Source of the DNA: Oceanisphaera profunda
Lineage (GTDB): Bacteria > Pseudomonadota > Gammaproteobacteria > Enterobacterales > Aeromonadaceae
Direction of reading: 5' to 3'
DNA length: 64,000 bases
Assembly: GCF_002157895.1 (NCBI RefSeq)
Contig: NZ_CP021377.1
Location: 62,001 to 126,000, forward strand
Shown here: positions 1 to 9,440 of the stretch, one piece after another
Layout of the letters: each line of letters opens with the position of its first letter
Numbering within the stretch: the first letter of the stretch is position 1
Program-made: the position numbers and the translations under genes
Notes under the pieces: model-generated
What the model saw: the letters and a program-made list of their open reading frames with translations, nothing else
Databases searched by the model: none
Told to the model about the DNA's origin: nothing

Positions 1-194
1 GTTCATATCGAACCTATCAATAAAATCAGTGTTTCATGCTGGTTGGCTCTCGTTATAACAAGTAACAAACCAATAAGTGCTAATAGTGCAAAAGCACCGA
101 CTTTTGCGGTATTAGCTACCACGGCCGACCACTGGCGAGCAAAACAGCAGCCCCCCAACTTTATTGCTTTCTGGGGTTGGCAAAGCAGGCTCAG

Positions 195-226
195 CTTGCT
201 AATGTGAGCCCAGACCAATTAGCAAG
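195..226. promoter_or_regulatory. Inverted repeat upstream of the his leader
   Basis: CTTGCTAAT (195-203) and ATTAGCAAG (218-226) form a perfect 9-bp inverted repeat with a 14-base loop, ending about 18 bases before the hisL start. It lies where the his promoter should be, so it could be an operator or a stem in the leader RNA. No convincing -35/-10 pair was found. The rest of 1-244 shows nothing else that can be supported. Confidence 0.35.
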
Positions 227-244
227 ACATAGGCCACACTCATT

Positions 245-292
245 ATGAACTTCCTGCACAATGCCAAGCATCACCATCATATTCCCGACTAG
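245..292 (+). CDS. hisL: His operon leader peptide HisL
   Basis: A 15-residue reading frame, MNFLHNAKHHHHIPD, ends at TAG and contains five histidine codons, four of them consecutive (269-280). This is the layout of his leader peptides in enterics: when charged histidyl-tRNA is scarce, ribosomes stall on the His run and change the folding of the downstream leader RNA. It is followed at once by overlapping hairpins and a T-tailed terminator, and then by hisG. No strong Shine-Dalgarno sequence is visible in front of the ATG. Confidence 0.9.
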   Translation: MNFLHNAKHHHHIPD

Positions 293-297
293 GCTTT

Positions 298-387
298 CAG
301 AATATTATTCTGGAAGGCCATACGCTTGGCGGCTTCCAGCAGGATCAATATATTAACCCTCGGAAGTTTTGCTCCGGGGGTTTTTTT
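298..387 (+). promoter_or_regulatory. Histidine attenuator region
   Basis: Competing structures are visible. CAGAATATTATTCTG (298-312) is a near-perfect hairpin. CTGGAAG (310-316) pairs with CTTCCAG (333-339). The terminator stem is CCCTCGGA (357-364) with TCCGGGGG (373-380). CTTCC (333-337) can also pair with GGAAG (362-366), which would melt the terminator. That is the mutually exclusive antiterminator/terminator arrangement expected for his attenuation. The RNA folding is inferred by eye from complementarity. Confidence 0.85.
357..387 (+). terminator. his attenuator terminator
   Basis: An 8-bp stem (357-364 with 373-380, one G-T wobble) encloses an 8-base loop and is followed directly by seven Ts (381-387). 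It is an intrinsic terminator placed between hisL and hisG, and serves as the regulated stop of the his leader transcript. Confidence 0.85.
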
Positions 388-472
388 CGTTTTTGATTGG
401 CACTATTTACCACGACATTATTTTTTAACTTTATTTTTGACACTTAACGTGACCCACAAGGAAACCCGCATC

Positions 473-1375
473 ATGACTTCGGATAACACTCGACTACGCA
501 TCGCGATTCAAAAATCAGGCCGTTTAAGCAAAGAATGTCAGCAGCTGCTTAAAGGTTGTGGCGTTAAACTTAACATTCGCGAGCAGCGTTTAATCGCTCA
601 TGCAGAAAACATGCCCGTCGACTTGTTATTAGTGCGCGATGACGATATTCCAGGTTTGGTGATGGACGGCGTCGTAGATTTGGGCGTAGTGGGCGAAAAC
701 GTATTAGAAGAAACCCTGATGGAACGCCAAGCCCAAGGCGAAGCCGCGGCATACAATGTGCTGAAGCGTTTAGACTTTGGCGGTTGCCGTTTATCTTTAG
801 CGGTGGCGCAAGATGCCCCGTACACAAACGTGCAAAGTTTAGAAGGCAAGCGCATTGCAACTTCTTACCCTTGGTTATTAAAGCGTTTTATGGACAGCCA
901 CGGCGTGAAGTTTAAAAGCGTGATGCTCAACGGCTCGGTTGAAGTAGCCCCGCGCGCCGGTGTGGCCGACGCCATCTGTGACTTAGTGTCTACGGGTGCC
1001 ACGTTAGAGGCCAATGGCTTGGTAGAAGCCGACGTGATTTTTCGCTCTAAGGCTGTGCTTATCCAAAGCGCCGTTGAATTATCTGCCGCCAAGCAAGCGG
1101 TGATCGACAAGTTACTGCCCCGTATTCAAGGTTTACAGCAAGCTCGCGAAAGCAAATACATCATGCTGCACGCGCCAAAAGACCGTTTAGAACAAGTGAT
1201 CGATCTGCTGCCCGGTGCCGAGCGCCCCACTATCATGGCGCTGGCCGGTGAAAGTAACCAAGTGGCCATTCACGTGGTGAGCAGCGAAGACATGTTCTGG
1301 GAAACCATGGAAGGGCTTAAAGAGTTGGGCGCTTCGTCCATTTTGGTATTGCCCATCGAGAAGATGATGGAGTAA
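473..1375 (+). CDS. hisG: ATP phosphoribosyltransferase HisG (long form)
   Basis: First enzyme of histidine biosynthesis: it condenses ATP with PRPP to give phosphoribosyl-ATP and is feedback-inhibited by histidine. The 300-residue length is that of the long-form HisG, which has a C-terminal ACT-like regulatory domain and needs no HisZ. The N-terminus ([21 protein letters not shown]) and the segment around [21 protein letters not shown] match the family. The start at 473 is chosen because AAGGAAA lies 8 bases upstream. A longer in-frame start at 326 would begin inside the attenuator. hisD follows after two bases. Confidence 0.97.
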   Translation: MTSDNTRLRIAIQKSGRLSKECQQLLKGCGVKLNIREQRLIAHAENMPVDLLLVRDDDIPGLVMDGVVDLGVVGENVLEETLMERQAQGEAAAYNVLKRLDFGGCRLSLAVAQDAPYTNVQSLEGKRIATSYPWLLKRFMDSHGVKFKSVMLNGSVEVAPRAGVADAICDLVSTGATLEANGLVEADVIFRSKAVLIQSAVELSAAKQAVIDKLLPRIQGLQQARESKYIMLHAPKDRLEQVIDLLPGAERPTIMALAGESNQVAIHVVSSEDMFWETMEGLKELGASSILVLPIEKMME

Positions 1376-1377
1376 GC

Positions 1378-2685
1378 ATGAAGATTCTGGATTGGAATAC
1401 CTTAACTGACCTTGAGCAAGCCCAAGCACTGCGTCGCCCCGCGCTCGCTCAAGGTGGTCGTGAAGCACAAGTGGCGGACATTATTGCCAAGGTGCGCCAA
1501 GGCGGTGACGCAGCCCTGATTGAGCTGACGCGCACCCTTGATAAAGCCGAGCGTGACACGCTGCAATTAACCCAAGCTGAAATAGATGCGGCCTCCGAGC
1601 GGGTCAGTGACGAGCTCAAAGCCGCCATCGACTTGGCCATGGCCAATATTGAGACTTTTCACCGGGCGCAATTGCCGACCCCTATCGTGCAAGAAACCAG
1701 CCCAGGTGTGCATTGTGAGCTGCACTTTCAGCCGATAGAAAAAGTGGGCCTGTATGTGCCCGGCGGCACCGCACCCTTGGTATCTACGGTCATGATGTTG
1801 GCCATTCCCGCGCGTTTGGCCGGTTGTGAGCGCGTAGTCTTATGCTCACCGCCCCCGATTAATGATGCCATTATCTACACCGCTGGCCGCTGTGGCGTAG
1901 ACGCCATCTACACCTTGGGCGGGGCGCAGGCAGTAGCGGCCATGGCCTATGGCAGTGAAACCATCACTAAAGTGGATAAGATTTTTGGCCCCGGCAATAC
2001 CTGGGTCACCGAAGCCAAGCGCCAAGTATCTGGAGATGTGGACGGTGCGGCCATCGATATGCCCGCCGGCCCATCAGAAGTACTGGTGATTGCCGATGCC
2101 GATGCAGACGCAGACTTTGTGGCGGCAGATTTATTGTCACAGGCGGAGCACGGCACCGACTCCCAGGTGATCTTAGTCACGCCCTGCACCGCACTCGCCG
2201 ATAAGGTGAATGTGGCGCTGGACCAGCAATTGGCTCAGCTGTCTCGCGCCGAGATTGCCCGCCAAGCGCTGCTGGAAAGCCGTACCTTTATTTGCAGTGA
2301 TTTGGCGCAAGCGGTGCAGATTTCTAACACCTATGCCCCTGAGCACTTGATTGTACAAACCGCCGATTCGCGTGCGCTATTACCGCGCTTAAAAAATGCC
2401 GGCTCTATATTTTTAGGCGCCTGGACGCCAGAGTCGGTGGGCGATTACGCCAGTGGCACCAACCACACCTTGCCGACCTACGGTTATTCGCGCACCTATT
2501 CGAGTTTAGGTCTGGCGGATTATCAGCGTCGCTTTACCGTACAAGAATTGACCCCTGCCGGCCTGCGCGCCATAGGTCCAGCGGTAGAATTACTGGCGGC
2601 CACAGAAACCTTGGATGCCCATAAAAATGCGGTAAGCCTGCGGCTTGCCAAGCTAGAGAAACAAACGGTGGAGAAGCAAGCATGA
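1378..2685 (+). CDS. hisD: Histidinol dehydrogenase HisD
   Basis: Catalyses the last two steps of the pathway, the NAD-dependent oxidation of L-histidinol to L-histidine. It is 435 residues long, normal for the family. Visible motifs are FGPGNTWVTEAKRQV, the AEHG and PEHL histidine motifs associated with the zinc site and catalysis, and the C-terminal GDYASGTNHTLPT. The start is two bases after the hisG stop and the 3' end overlaps hisC by four bases (ATGA), so translation is probably coupled. A short DADADAD repeat interrupts the conserved core near residue 240. Confidence 0.97.
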   Translation: MKILDWNTLTDLEQAQALRRPALAQGGREAQVADIIAKVRQGGDAALIELTRTLDKAERDTLQLTQAEIDAASERVSDELKAAIDLAMANIETFHRAQLPTPIVQETSPGVHCELHFQPIEKVGLYVPGGTAPLVSTVMMLAIPARLAGCERVVLCSPPPINDAIIYTAGRCGVDAIYTLGGAQAVAAMAYGSETITKVDKIFGPGNTWVTEAKRQVSGDVDGAAIDMPAGPSEVLVIADADADADFVAADLLSQAEHGTDSQVILVTPCTALADKVNVALDQQLAQLSRAEIARQALLESRTFICSDLAQAVQISNTYAPEHLIVQTADSRALLPRLKNAGSIFLGAWTPESVGDYASGTNHTLPTYGYSRTYSSLGLADYQRRFTVQELTPAGLRAIGPAVELLAATETLDAHKNAVSLRLAKLEKQTVEKQA

Positions 2686-3761
2686 GCCAGACGGATGTAG
2701 ACTCAGGTATTAGCCAGTTGGCCCGCCGCCAAGTGCGCGCACTCACGCCTTATCAGTCGGCGCGGCGCATTGGCGGCCAAGGCCACATTTGGCTCAACGC
2801 CAATGAAGCGGCAGACAGCGGCGAGTATGCCCTTGATTGCTCACGCCTTAATCGCTACCCCGAATGCCAGCCACCGCAAGTAGTGAATGCTTATGCGGCC
2901 TATGCCAGTGTGGCTCCAGAGCAGTTGCTAGTGACTCGTGGCGGCGATGAAGGCATCGAATTATTGATCCGCACCTTTTGTGAGCCGGGCCAAGACAGCA
3001 TCTTATTGTGCTCGCCCACTTACGGCATGTATGCCATCAGTGCGCAAACCAATGACGTGGCCATTATTGACGTGCCTTTGAGCGCCGAGCGCCAGCCCGA
3101 CTTTGATGCCATTATTGCCAAGCTTAATCAGGTCAAAATCGTGTTCTTGTGCTCGCCCAATAACCCCACCGGGGACTTGGTCGACCAAGCGGGTTTGTGT
3201 CGCTTGCTGACTGCCGCTAAAAATCGCGCACTGGTCGTCGTGGATGAGGCTTATATCGAGTTTTGCCCCGAGTTTAGCCAAGCCAGTTTACTGGCCGACT
3301 ATCCCGAGTTGGTGATCATCCGCACGCTGTCTAAGGCTTTTGGTCTGGCAGGCCTGCGCTGTGGCTTTACCTTGGCACACCCGCACGTGATTGAGCTGCT
3401 ATTAAAAGTGATCCCGCCCTACCCCATTCCAGAGCCAGTGGCGCAAATTGCCGCTCAGGCATTAACGGAGTCAGGCTTGGCCACCATGCGCAATCGGGTA
3501 GCAGAAGTGAACAGCTTAAAGCTTGAGCTGGCTGGACAGCTCAGCAAACACTCAGACGTAAAAGAAGTGTTTGCCCCTAACGGTAACTATTTATTAGTGC
3601 GTTTTAGCAATGGCGCGGCGTTATTTTCACGCATGGCCAAGGCCGGTATTATATTACGCGACTTCGCCAGCAGACCCGGACTTGCGGACTGCATTCGGAT
3701 CACCATCGGTACACAAACCGAGATGGACGCGGTACTCAACGTACTGCAACAGGAGCAATAA
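2682..3761 (+). CDS. hisC: Histidinol-phosphate aminotransferase HisC
   Basis: PLP-dependent enzyme that transaminates imidazole-acetol phosphate with glutamate to give histidinol phosphate. It is a 359-residue class I/II aminotransferase. The PLP lysine is in RTLSKAFGLAGLRCGF, and SPNNPTGDLV and VVDEAYIEF are further cofactor-site motifs. The ATG overlaps the hisD stop by four bases, and hisB starts directly at its stop codon, as in the enteric hisGDCB order. Confidence 0.96.
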   Translation: MSQTDVDSGISQLARRQVRALTPYQSARRIGGQGHIWLNANEAADSGEYALDCSRLNRYPECQPPQVVNAYAAYASVAPEQLLVTRGGDEGIELLIRTFCEPGQDSILLCSPTYGMYAISAQTNDVAIIDVPLSAERQPDFDAIIAKLNQVKIVFLCSPNNPTGDLVDQAGLCRLLTAAKNRALVVVDEAYIEFCPEFSQASLLADYPELVIIRTLSKAFGLAGLRCGFTLAHPHVIELLLKVIPPYPIPEPVAQIAAQALTESGLATMRNRVAEVNSLKLELAGQLSKHSDVKEVFAPNGNYLLVRFSNGAALFSRMAKAGIILRDFASRPGLADCIRITIGTQTEMDAVLNVLQQEQ

Positions 3762-4847
3762 GTGACTAAGGAACGTATTTTATTCATCGACCGCGATGGC
3801 ACCATGGTAGAAGAGCCCGCCGTCGACAAACAATTAGACCGTCTCGATAAGCTGGCGTTTTTACCCGGCGTGATCCCAGCCTTGCTCAAACTGCAAGACG
3901 CAGGCTACAAGCTGGTGATGGTTACTAACCAAGATGGCTTAGGCACTGACAGCTTCCCACAAGCGGACTTTGATGCACCTCATAACTTGATGATGCAAAT
4001 CTTGAACTCCCAAGGCGTGCAGTTTCAAGACACCTTAGTCTGCCCGCATTTTCAAGAAGACGATTGCGCATGCCGCAAGCCACGCTTAGGCTTAGTCAAA
4101 GATTACCTGCAAGCCGGTCGCATCGACTTTACCGACTCTTGGGTAATTGGCGATCGCCACACCGACATTCAGCTGGCCGAAAACATGGGCCTGCCGAGCT
4201 TTCATTACGGTCATGCGGACGCCAATGGCGTGATCATCGGCTGGAATGAAATCGTGAGCAGCCTGTTAAGCCGTGGCCGCAAAGCCGCCGTGACTCGTAC
4301 CACCAAAGAAACCGACATTCGCTTGTCACTGGACTTAGACACCCAAGGCGGCAGCCAGATCAATACCGGCTTAAATTTCTTCGACCATATGCTGGATCAA
4401 ATTGCCACTCACGGCGGTTTTCAGCTTAACGTACAAGTAGATGGCGACTTACACATTGACGATCACCACACGGTGGAAGACACGGCACTGGCCATGGGCG
4501 AAGCCCTGCGCAAGGCGCTCGGCAACAAACGCGGCATCGGCCGCTTTGGTTTTGTGCTGCCCATGGACGAGTGTGAAGCGGCAGTGACGCTCGACTTATC
4601 CGGTCGCCCTTATATGTCGTTTGACGGTAAGTTTAACCAAGACCGCGTCGGCGATATGTCGGTAGAAATGGTGCCGCACTTCTTCCGCTCATTAAGCGAC
4701 AGCTTAGCCTGCAACATTCACCTTAAAGTGACCGGTGAAAACACCCATCACATGGTGGAAAGTACCTTTAAGAGCTTTGGCCGCGCTCTGCGCCAAGCAC
4801 TCAAGGTGGAGGGTAACGAATTGCCTTCCAGCAAGGGGGTTCTTTGA
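3762..4847 (+). CDS. hisB: Bifunctional histidinol-phosphatase / imidazoleglycerol-phosphate dehydratase HisB
   Basis: The 361-residue fusion carries an N-terminal HAD phosphatase (nucleophile motif DRDGT at residues 10-14, zinc-binding cysteine cluster around [15 protein letters not shown]) and a C-terminal IGP dehydratase with the metal-binding motifs [10 protein letters not shown] and later HHMVEST. Both activities belong to the histidine pathway, steps 7 and 9. The fused form is typical of Enterobacterales and related gammaproteobacteria. The start is GTG, abutting the hisC TAA. The end overlaps hisH. Confidence 0.96.
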   Translation: MTKERILFIDRDGTMVEEPAVDKQLDRLDKLAFLPGVIPALLKLQDAGYKLVMVTNQDGLGTDSFPQADFDAPHNLMMQILNSQGVQFQDTLVCPHFQEDDCACRKPRLGLVKDYLQAGRIDFTDSWVIGDRHTDIQLAENMGLPSFHYGHADANGVIIGWNEIVSSLLSRGRKAAVTRTTKETDIRLSLDLDTQGGSQINTGLNFFDHMLDQIATHGGFQLNVQVDGDLHIDDHHTVEDTALAMGEALRKALGNKRGIGRFGFVLPMDECEAAVTLDLSGRPYMSFDGKFNQDRVGDMSVEMVPHFFRSLSDSLACNIHLKVTGENTHHMVESTFKSFGRALRQALKVEGNELPSSKGVL

Positions 4848-5476
4848 GCGAAACCACTATCAGCCAATCAGGCAATAAAGAAAGCATCAAGGTCGCGATT
4901 ATTGACACCGGTTGTGCCAATTTATCATCGGTGCGTTACGCCATTGAGCGTTTAGGTTATAGCGTGACCGTGAGCCGTGATCATGCCGTATTATTGGCAG
5001 CCGACAAGCTGCTGCTACCTGGCGTGGGCACCGCAAGTGAGGCCATGAAAAACCTAAAAGAGCGCAATTTGGTGGAGTTAATCAGCCAGTTGCACCAGCC
5101 GGTATTAGGCATTTGCTTAGGCATGCAAATGCTGGTTAATCATTCCGCTGAAGGTGGTGTGGACTGTTTAGGGTTGGTGGATGCCGAGTGTCAGCATATG
5201 GAAGCCTCCGACGGCGTGCGCTTGCCCCACATGGGTTGGAATCAAATTACTCCCATGGCGGATCATCCGCTGTTTAAAGATATTCCCGATGGCAGCTATT
5301 TTTATTTTGTGCACTCCTATGCGGTGCCGGTGGGCGAGCACACCCTTGCTACCAGCCAACATGGCGTGAACTTTAGCGCCGCCATTAGCAATGCTAATTT
5401 CTTTGGCGTGCAATTTCACCCAGAGCGCTCGGGTGCGGCCGGTGCACAATTACTGAAAAATTTCTTGGAGCTGTAA
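4844..5476 (+). CDS. hisH: Imidazole glycerol phosphate synthase glutaminase subunit HisH
   Basis: The glutamine amidotransferase subunit releases ammonia from glutamine and channels it to HisF. The class I amidotransferase triad is visible: the nucleophilic cysteine in GICLGMQML and the His/Glu pair in QFHPERS near the C-terminus. The chosen start is TTG at 4844, overlapping the hisB TGA by four bases, with AAGGGGG a few bases upstream. No ATG or GTG precedes the conserved [11 protein letters not shown] segment closely. The first 15 or so residues are an unusual N-terminal extension. Confidence 0.94.
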   Translation: MSETTISQSGNKESIKVAIIDTGCANLSSVRYAIERLGYSVTVSRDHAVLLAADKLLLPGVGTASEAMKNLKERNLVELISQLHQPVLGICLGMQMLVNHSAEGGVDCLGLVDAECQHMEASDGVRLPHMGWNQITPMADHPLFKDIPDGSYFYFVHSYAVPVGEHTLATSQHGVNFSAAISNANFFGVQFHPERSGAAGAQLLKNFLEL

Positions 5477-6217
<741 letters not shown>

Positions 6218-6229
6218 TTAATGCTGGCA
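6218..6229 (+). repeat. 12-bp duplicate of the hisF start region
   Basis: TTAATGCTGGCA occurs directly after the hisA stop codon and again at 7842-7853, where it holds the real hisF start (ATG at 7845). Here the frame reads only MLAD and stop. The two copies bracket the segment carrying the DUF2092 gene pair. They could be a target-site duplication, or the relic of hisF's original position one base after hisA. Confidence 0.7.
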
Positions 6230-6282
6230 GACTGACGAGCATATGCGTCACGCTTAAGCAGCATCAATAACCGTCACACAAT

Positions 6283-6330
6283 AAAAGCAGAGAAATCAGC
6301 ACATTAAAGCGCTGACCATCTGCTTTTTTT
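6283..6330 (+). terminator. Terminator after hisA
   Basis: AAAGCAGA (6283-6290) pairs with TCTGCTTT at the other end, with an inner TCAGC/GCTGA stem, followed by a run of Ts (to about 6330) on the plus strand. It would stop the hisGDCBHA transcript before the inserted minus-strand genes, implying that hisF-hisIE need their own promoter or depend on read-through. Confidence 0.7.
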
Positions 6331-6385
6331 ATTCATTACAGCTTTGCTATTTATTACTGCTTTATTATTTATTACAAAGGTTAGG

Positions 6386-6598
6386 CTAGCAATTATATAC
6401 GCCCACGGCACAGCGTCTGACCGTTCTGCGCGCCACGCCGGCCACGCTAACCGGCGTTAGCGGCCTGCCCACCCGAGCTTCAGCCGAGGAAATAACACTC
6501 GACATACCCGGTATCGACAACTGAGCACCCATTTCAATGCCTAACACGGCAACCAGTGCTATCGCGGCCATCAGGCCAATACGTTTTAGCTTTTTCAT
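6386..6598 (-). CDS. Small secreted cationic peptide, partner of the DUF2092 gene
   Basis: A 70-residue product. Residues 1-41 look like a Sec signal peptide (KKLKR, hydrophobic core, SSAEA cleavage site). Cleavage would leave about 29 residues containing GRPLTPVSVAGVARRTVRRC and ending in a second cysteine. This mature part is strongly basic with two cysteines. The start overlaps the stop of the upstream DUF2092 gene by four bases (ATGA), so the two are a translational unit. I do not know a function. The pairing suggests that the periplasmic DUF2092 protein and the peptide act together. Confidence 0.75.
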   Translation of the reverse strand: MKKLKRIGLMAAIALVAVLGIEMGAQLSIPGMSSVISSAEARVGRPLTPVSVAGVARRTVRRCAVGVYNC

Positions 6599-7407
6599 TC
6601 GGCTGCTCCTTTACGGTGAGTGAAATTTTCTGGCAAATCATTGGCGTCAGACAGCTTATCTAACTCCACCAAGGTGGCGTCAGTGCTGTTTTTAAATGAG
6701 TAATCACGCGCAACTACCGCGTCACCGGTTTTCCAATTGCGGGTTTGCACGCTGTATTGCGGGCCATTCTCTACCTGCTTTGAGGTAATGATATAACGGC
6801 AAGGATAAGGTGTGTCACCTTGAGCAATCCAAATTTGCCAGTCGACCTCATCGGTGCGAAACGCCAGTGAATTACATTCCACCCCACCAATAACACCGCT
6901 ACCCAGATCTTTTATATCCGTCACGTTTTCTAACAGCACTTCTGATGCGTTAGTCAGCAGCAAGTCTGCGGCGGGCATAGGCACTTGATACACATTTTTG
7001 AGTTGGTCGATAAGCGTGTCTGTATCACCGTCTATTTCAACTTGTGCGTATTTATTAGCATTTTTACCCAGTACGCTCAGTGTTTTACCATCAAAATTCA
7101 TTTCTACGTTCGCAAAGCCGCCCATTCGTGTGGCGTAAAGGTTATTAGGGCGTGTGAGTGTCACCTCGCCAGAACTCGCAATGCCAAGGATCTGATTATC
7201 ATGGGTGACCACGTCCAACGTAGAGTCATAGTCAAAGGAGTAAGCTTGTTGAGCATCGAGATAGTCGGCCATGGCCTTAAGTAACTGTTTGGCATCGTTT
7301 TCATCGGCAACCGTTAGCGATGAACCCACGACAAAAAACAGCGCTAAGCTGCCAGTCACGATTCTGCTACCGGTTGAGTGAGGAGGTTTGGTCGATAGTT
7401 TCAGCAT
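6595..7407 (-). CDS. DUF2092-family periplasmic protein
   Basis: A product of about 270 residues with an N-terminal signal sequence (hydrophobic stretch SLALFFVVGSSLTVA), followed by a domain I recognise as the DUF2092 predicted periplasmic family: KAMADYLDAQQAYSFDYDS near the mature N-terminus, LTRPNNLYATRMGG, and FRTDEVDWQIWIAQG. Such proteins resemble LolA-like beta-sheet folds, but no reaction is established. I chose the ATG at 7407 because it gives a normal signal peptide. An in-frame ATG at 7455 would add 16 basic residues. It lies opposite to, and inside, the split his operon and is coupled to the 70-residue peptide gene. Confidence 0.8.
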   Translation of the reverse strand: MLKLSTKPPHSTGSRIVTGSLALFFVVGSSLTVADENDAKQLLKAMADYLDAQQAYSFDYDSTLDVVTHDNQILGIASSGEVTLTRPNNLYATRMGGFANVEMNFDGKTLSVLGKNANKYAQVEIDGDTDTLIDQLKNVYQVPMPAADLLLTNASEVLLENVTDIKDLGSGVIGGVECNSLAFRTDEVDWQIWIAQGDTPYPCRYIITSKQVENGPQYSVQTRNWKTGDAVVARDYSFKNSTDATLVELDKLSDANDLPENFTHRKGAAE

Positions 7408-7676
7408 AGAGTGTCGCCTTTGTCGGAGCCGTAAGCAGGGATGCTTGCGATTCAAGTGTAGTCATGACTGTAATTATGGGTGACAGATAACTTAGGTTAC
7501 GGTTAAAAATTAGTCATTATTAATCTTGCAAGGCTCAGTGTTATGACTCGTCAAACAAGATCTCACACCACCCTCAACTAGGGCTTATTTGCGGGCCCTA
7601 TTAGCGTTATACTAGTGCCCAACAATGCATAGCCACTGCATAACCATTAATTGCCTACCAGCCGTTATCTATATGC
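7408..7676. other. Intergenic region between the DUF2092 gene and hisF, left part
   Basis: No gene is seen. The stretch should hold the minus-strand promoter of the DUF2092 pair and the plus-strand promoter of hisF-hisIE, but no -35/-10 pair is clear enough to call. A minus-strand frame of 61 codons (7669-7854) only translates the repeats described next. Confidence 0.5.
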
Positions 7677-7724
7677 AGTTACCTGCATAGTTACCCGCGT
7701 AGTTACCTATAAAGTAACCACCTT
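7677..7724 (+). repeat. Iteron-like direct repeats, 12-bp period, upstream of hisF
   Basis: AGTTACC is found at 7677, 7689 and 7701, with a fourth copy carrying one mismatch (AGTAACC) at 7713: four units at an exact 12-bp spacing, about 120 bases before the hisF start. Regular spacing at slightly more than one helical turn suggests a binding array for a regulator, or a recent slippage expansion. Confidence 0.6.
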
Positions 7725-7844
7725 CAGGTAGCGCATATAAGCTAGATAACCGTATGCCAAGCACTGGTATTGATACTGCATCTTCATCATGAAATGGAGT
7801 GGTAGAGCTATGACTTATAAAGAAAAAATATGGAGCACCATTTA

Positions 7845-8618
7845 ATGCTGGCAAGACGCATAATCCCCTGTTTAGACGTAAAAGATGGCTTAGTGGTCAA
7901 AGGCGTCAAGTTTCGTAACCATGAAATTATCGGTGATATAGTGCCACTGGCCCAGCGCTATGCGGCCGAGGGTGCCGATGAGTTGGTGTTTTATGACATT
8001 ACCGCCAGCAGCCAAGACCGCGTGGTCGATAAAAGCTGGGTTAGCCGTGTAGCAGAAGTGATCGATATTCCGTTTTGCGTGGCCGGTGGCATTAAGTCGG
8101 TGGCGGATGCGGCGCAAATTTTAGAATTTGGTGCCGATAAAATTTCTATCAACTCCCCTGCGCTAACTAATCCGGCGCTGATCACCGAACTGGCCGAGAC
8201 TTTTGGTGTGCAGTGCATAGTGGTGGGTATCGACTCTTACTATGACGAAGCCACGGGTGAGTATCAGGTGCATCAGTTTACCGGTGACGAAAGCCGTACT
8301 CAGGTCACCAAATGGAGCACGCTCGACTGGGTTGAAGAAGTACAGCGCCGCGGCGCCGGTGAAATTGTGCTGAACGTAATGAACCAAGATGGCGTGCGCC
8401 AAGGTTATGATTTAGAGCAACTGCAAAAAGTGCGCGCTATCTGTAAGGTGCCACTGATTGCCTCTGGCGGTGCCGGTGAAATGCTGCACTTTAAAGACGC
8501 CTTCTTACAAGCAGACGTAGACGGTGCACTGGCCGCTTCCGTGTTTCACAAAGGCATCATCAACATCGCTGAGCTGAAGCAATATTTAAGACAACAAGGA
8601 ATTCAAACTCGTGACTGA
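7845..8618 (+). CDS. hisF: Imidazole glycerol phosphate synthase cyclase subunit HisF
   Basis: Cyclase subunit that uses ammonia from HisH to convert PRFAR into imidazole-glycerol phosphate and AICAR. It has 257 residues, beginning [15 protein letters not shown] with the catalytic aspartate in PCLDV and the second one in [10 protein letters not shown]. The ATG at 7845 matches the family N-terminus and has GGAG (7832-7835) nine bases upstream. An ATG at 7830 lies in front of that site. The gene is separated from hisA by 1.6 kb. Confidence 0.97.
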   Translation: MLARRIIPCLDVKDGLVVKGVKFRNHEIIGDIVPLAQRYAAEGADELVFYDITASSQDRVVDKSWVSRVAEVIDIPFCVAGGIKSVADAAQILEFGADKISINSPALTNPALITELAETFGVQCIVVGIDSYYDEATGEYQVHQFTGDESRTQVTKWSTLDWVEEVQRRGAGEIVLNVMNQDGVRQGYDLEQLQKVRAICKVPLIASGGAGEMLHFKDAFLQADVDGALAASVFHKGIINIAELKQYLRQQGIQTRD

Positions 8619-9240
8619 TGCTAAGCAAGTTTCAACATTCGATGAAACCCAACTCGATTGGGCCAAAGTTGACGGCTTAATGCCGGTAATAGTGCAAGAC
8701 CGCCACAGCGCCCGCGTGCTGATGCTGGGCTACATGAACACCGAGGCGCTGGCGCTGACGCTGGCAAGCAAGCAAGTAACCTTTTTTAGTCGCACTAAAA
8801 ATCGTTTGTGGACCAAAGGCGAAAGCTCTGGCCATTATCTGCAGTTAGTGGATATCAGCACCGACTGCGATAACGATACCTTGCTGGCAATCGTGGAGCC
8901 GATTGGCCCGACTTGTCATTTAGGGCATGTATCTTGCTTTAACGAACAAACCGCACCCGGCCTCACCTTCTTGGCCGAGTTAGAGCAAGTGATTGCTAGC
9001 CGTAAGGGTGCCGATCCTAAGTCCAGCTACACCGCCAGCCTCTATGCCAGCGGCACCAAGCGTATCGCGCAAAAAGTCGGTGAAGAAGGCGTAGAAACGG
9101 CACTGGCCGCCACCGTGCACGATAAAGAAGAGTTAGTCAGCGAGTCGGCAGATCTGCTCTACCACCTCACCGTTCTGCTGCAACAAGAAGAGCTGCAACT
9201 GGCGGATGTAATTGCCAAGCTGCAAGAGCGCCACCGCTAA
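8611..9240 (+). CDS. hisI: Bifunctional phosphoribosyl-AMP cyclohydrolase / phosphoribosyl-ATP pyrophosphatase HisIE
   Basis: This 209-residue fusion performs steps 2 and 3 of the pathway. The N-terminal PRA-CH part has the zinc-site cysteines in [19 protein letters not shown] and GHVSCF. The C-terminal PRA-PH part has the acidic [13 protein letters not shown] and ESADLLYHL motifs. The start is GTG and overlaps the end of hisF by eight bases. A strong terminator follows, ending the his cluster. Confidence 0.96.
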   Translation: MTDAKQVSTFDETQLDWAKVDGLMPVIVQDRHSARVLMLGYMNTEALALTLASKQVTFFSRTKNRLWTKGESSGHYLQLVDISTDCDNDTLLAIVEPIGPTCHLGHVSCFNEQTAPGLTFLAELEQVIASRKGADPKSSYTASLYASGTKRIAQKVGEEGVETALAATVHDKEELVSESADLLYHLTVLLQQEELQLADVIAKLQERHR

Positions 9241-9273
9241 GCGTTGGCCTTAAAACATAAGCTCATGCTCTTT

Positions 9274-9305
9274 AAAGCCGACCGCGTCCTGCGGTCGGCT
9301 TTTTT
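9274..9305 (+). terminator. Terminator of the his cluster
   Basis: AAAGCCGACCGC and GCGGTCGGCTTT form a 12-bp perfect stem with a 5-base loop and are followed by Ts. It is placed about 35 bases after the hisIE stop. Confidence 0.93.
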
Positions 9306-9340
9306 ATTAACGGCAAGTATGTTTAAGGTATTTGTAGTAT

Positions 9341-9440
9341 TTGTAGCCGGCCGTCTCTTTGGTAAAGAGGACTTCGGCGGTCCTGCTTTATTAAATCATC
9401 CTGCTTCGCAGGACCGGCTAATAAATTGCCGGCTACAAGT
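9341..9440. repeat. REP-type modular palindrome
   Basis: Begins TTGTAGCCGGCCGTCTC, contains GGTAAAGAGGACTTCGGCGG and the TCCTGCTTCGCAGGA hairpin, and ends with the inverse complement of the head (GCCGGCTACAAG). It is the first of many copies in the window and lies just after the his terminator. Confidence 0.85.

Noticed and set aside
3-218. Minus-strand frame of 71 codons with one hydrophobic stretch at the left edge
   Set aside because: No recognisable domain, no good ribosome site, and it ends in the region expected to hold the his promoter. It could be a remnant but cannot be supported as a gene.
7669-7854. 61-codon minus-strand frame reading GNYAGNYAGN before hisF
   Set aside because: It merely translates the 12-bp iterons and overlaps the hisF start. 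No family resemblance.
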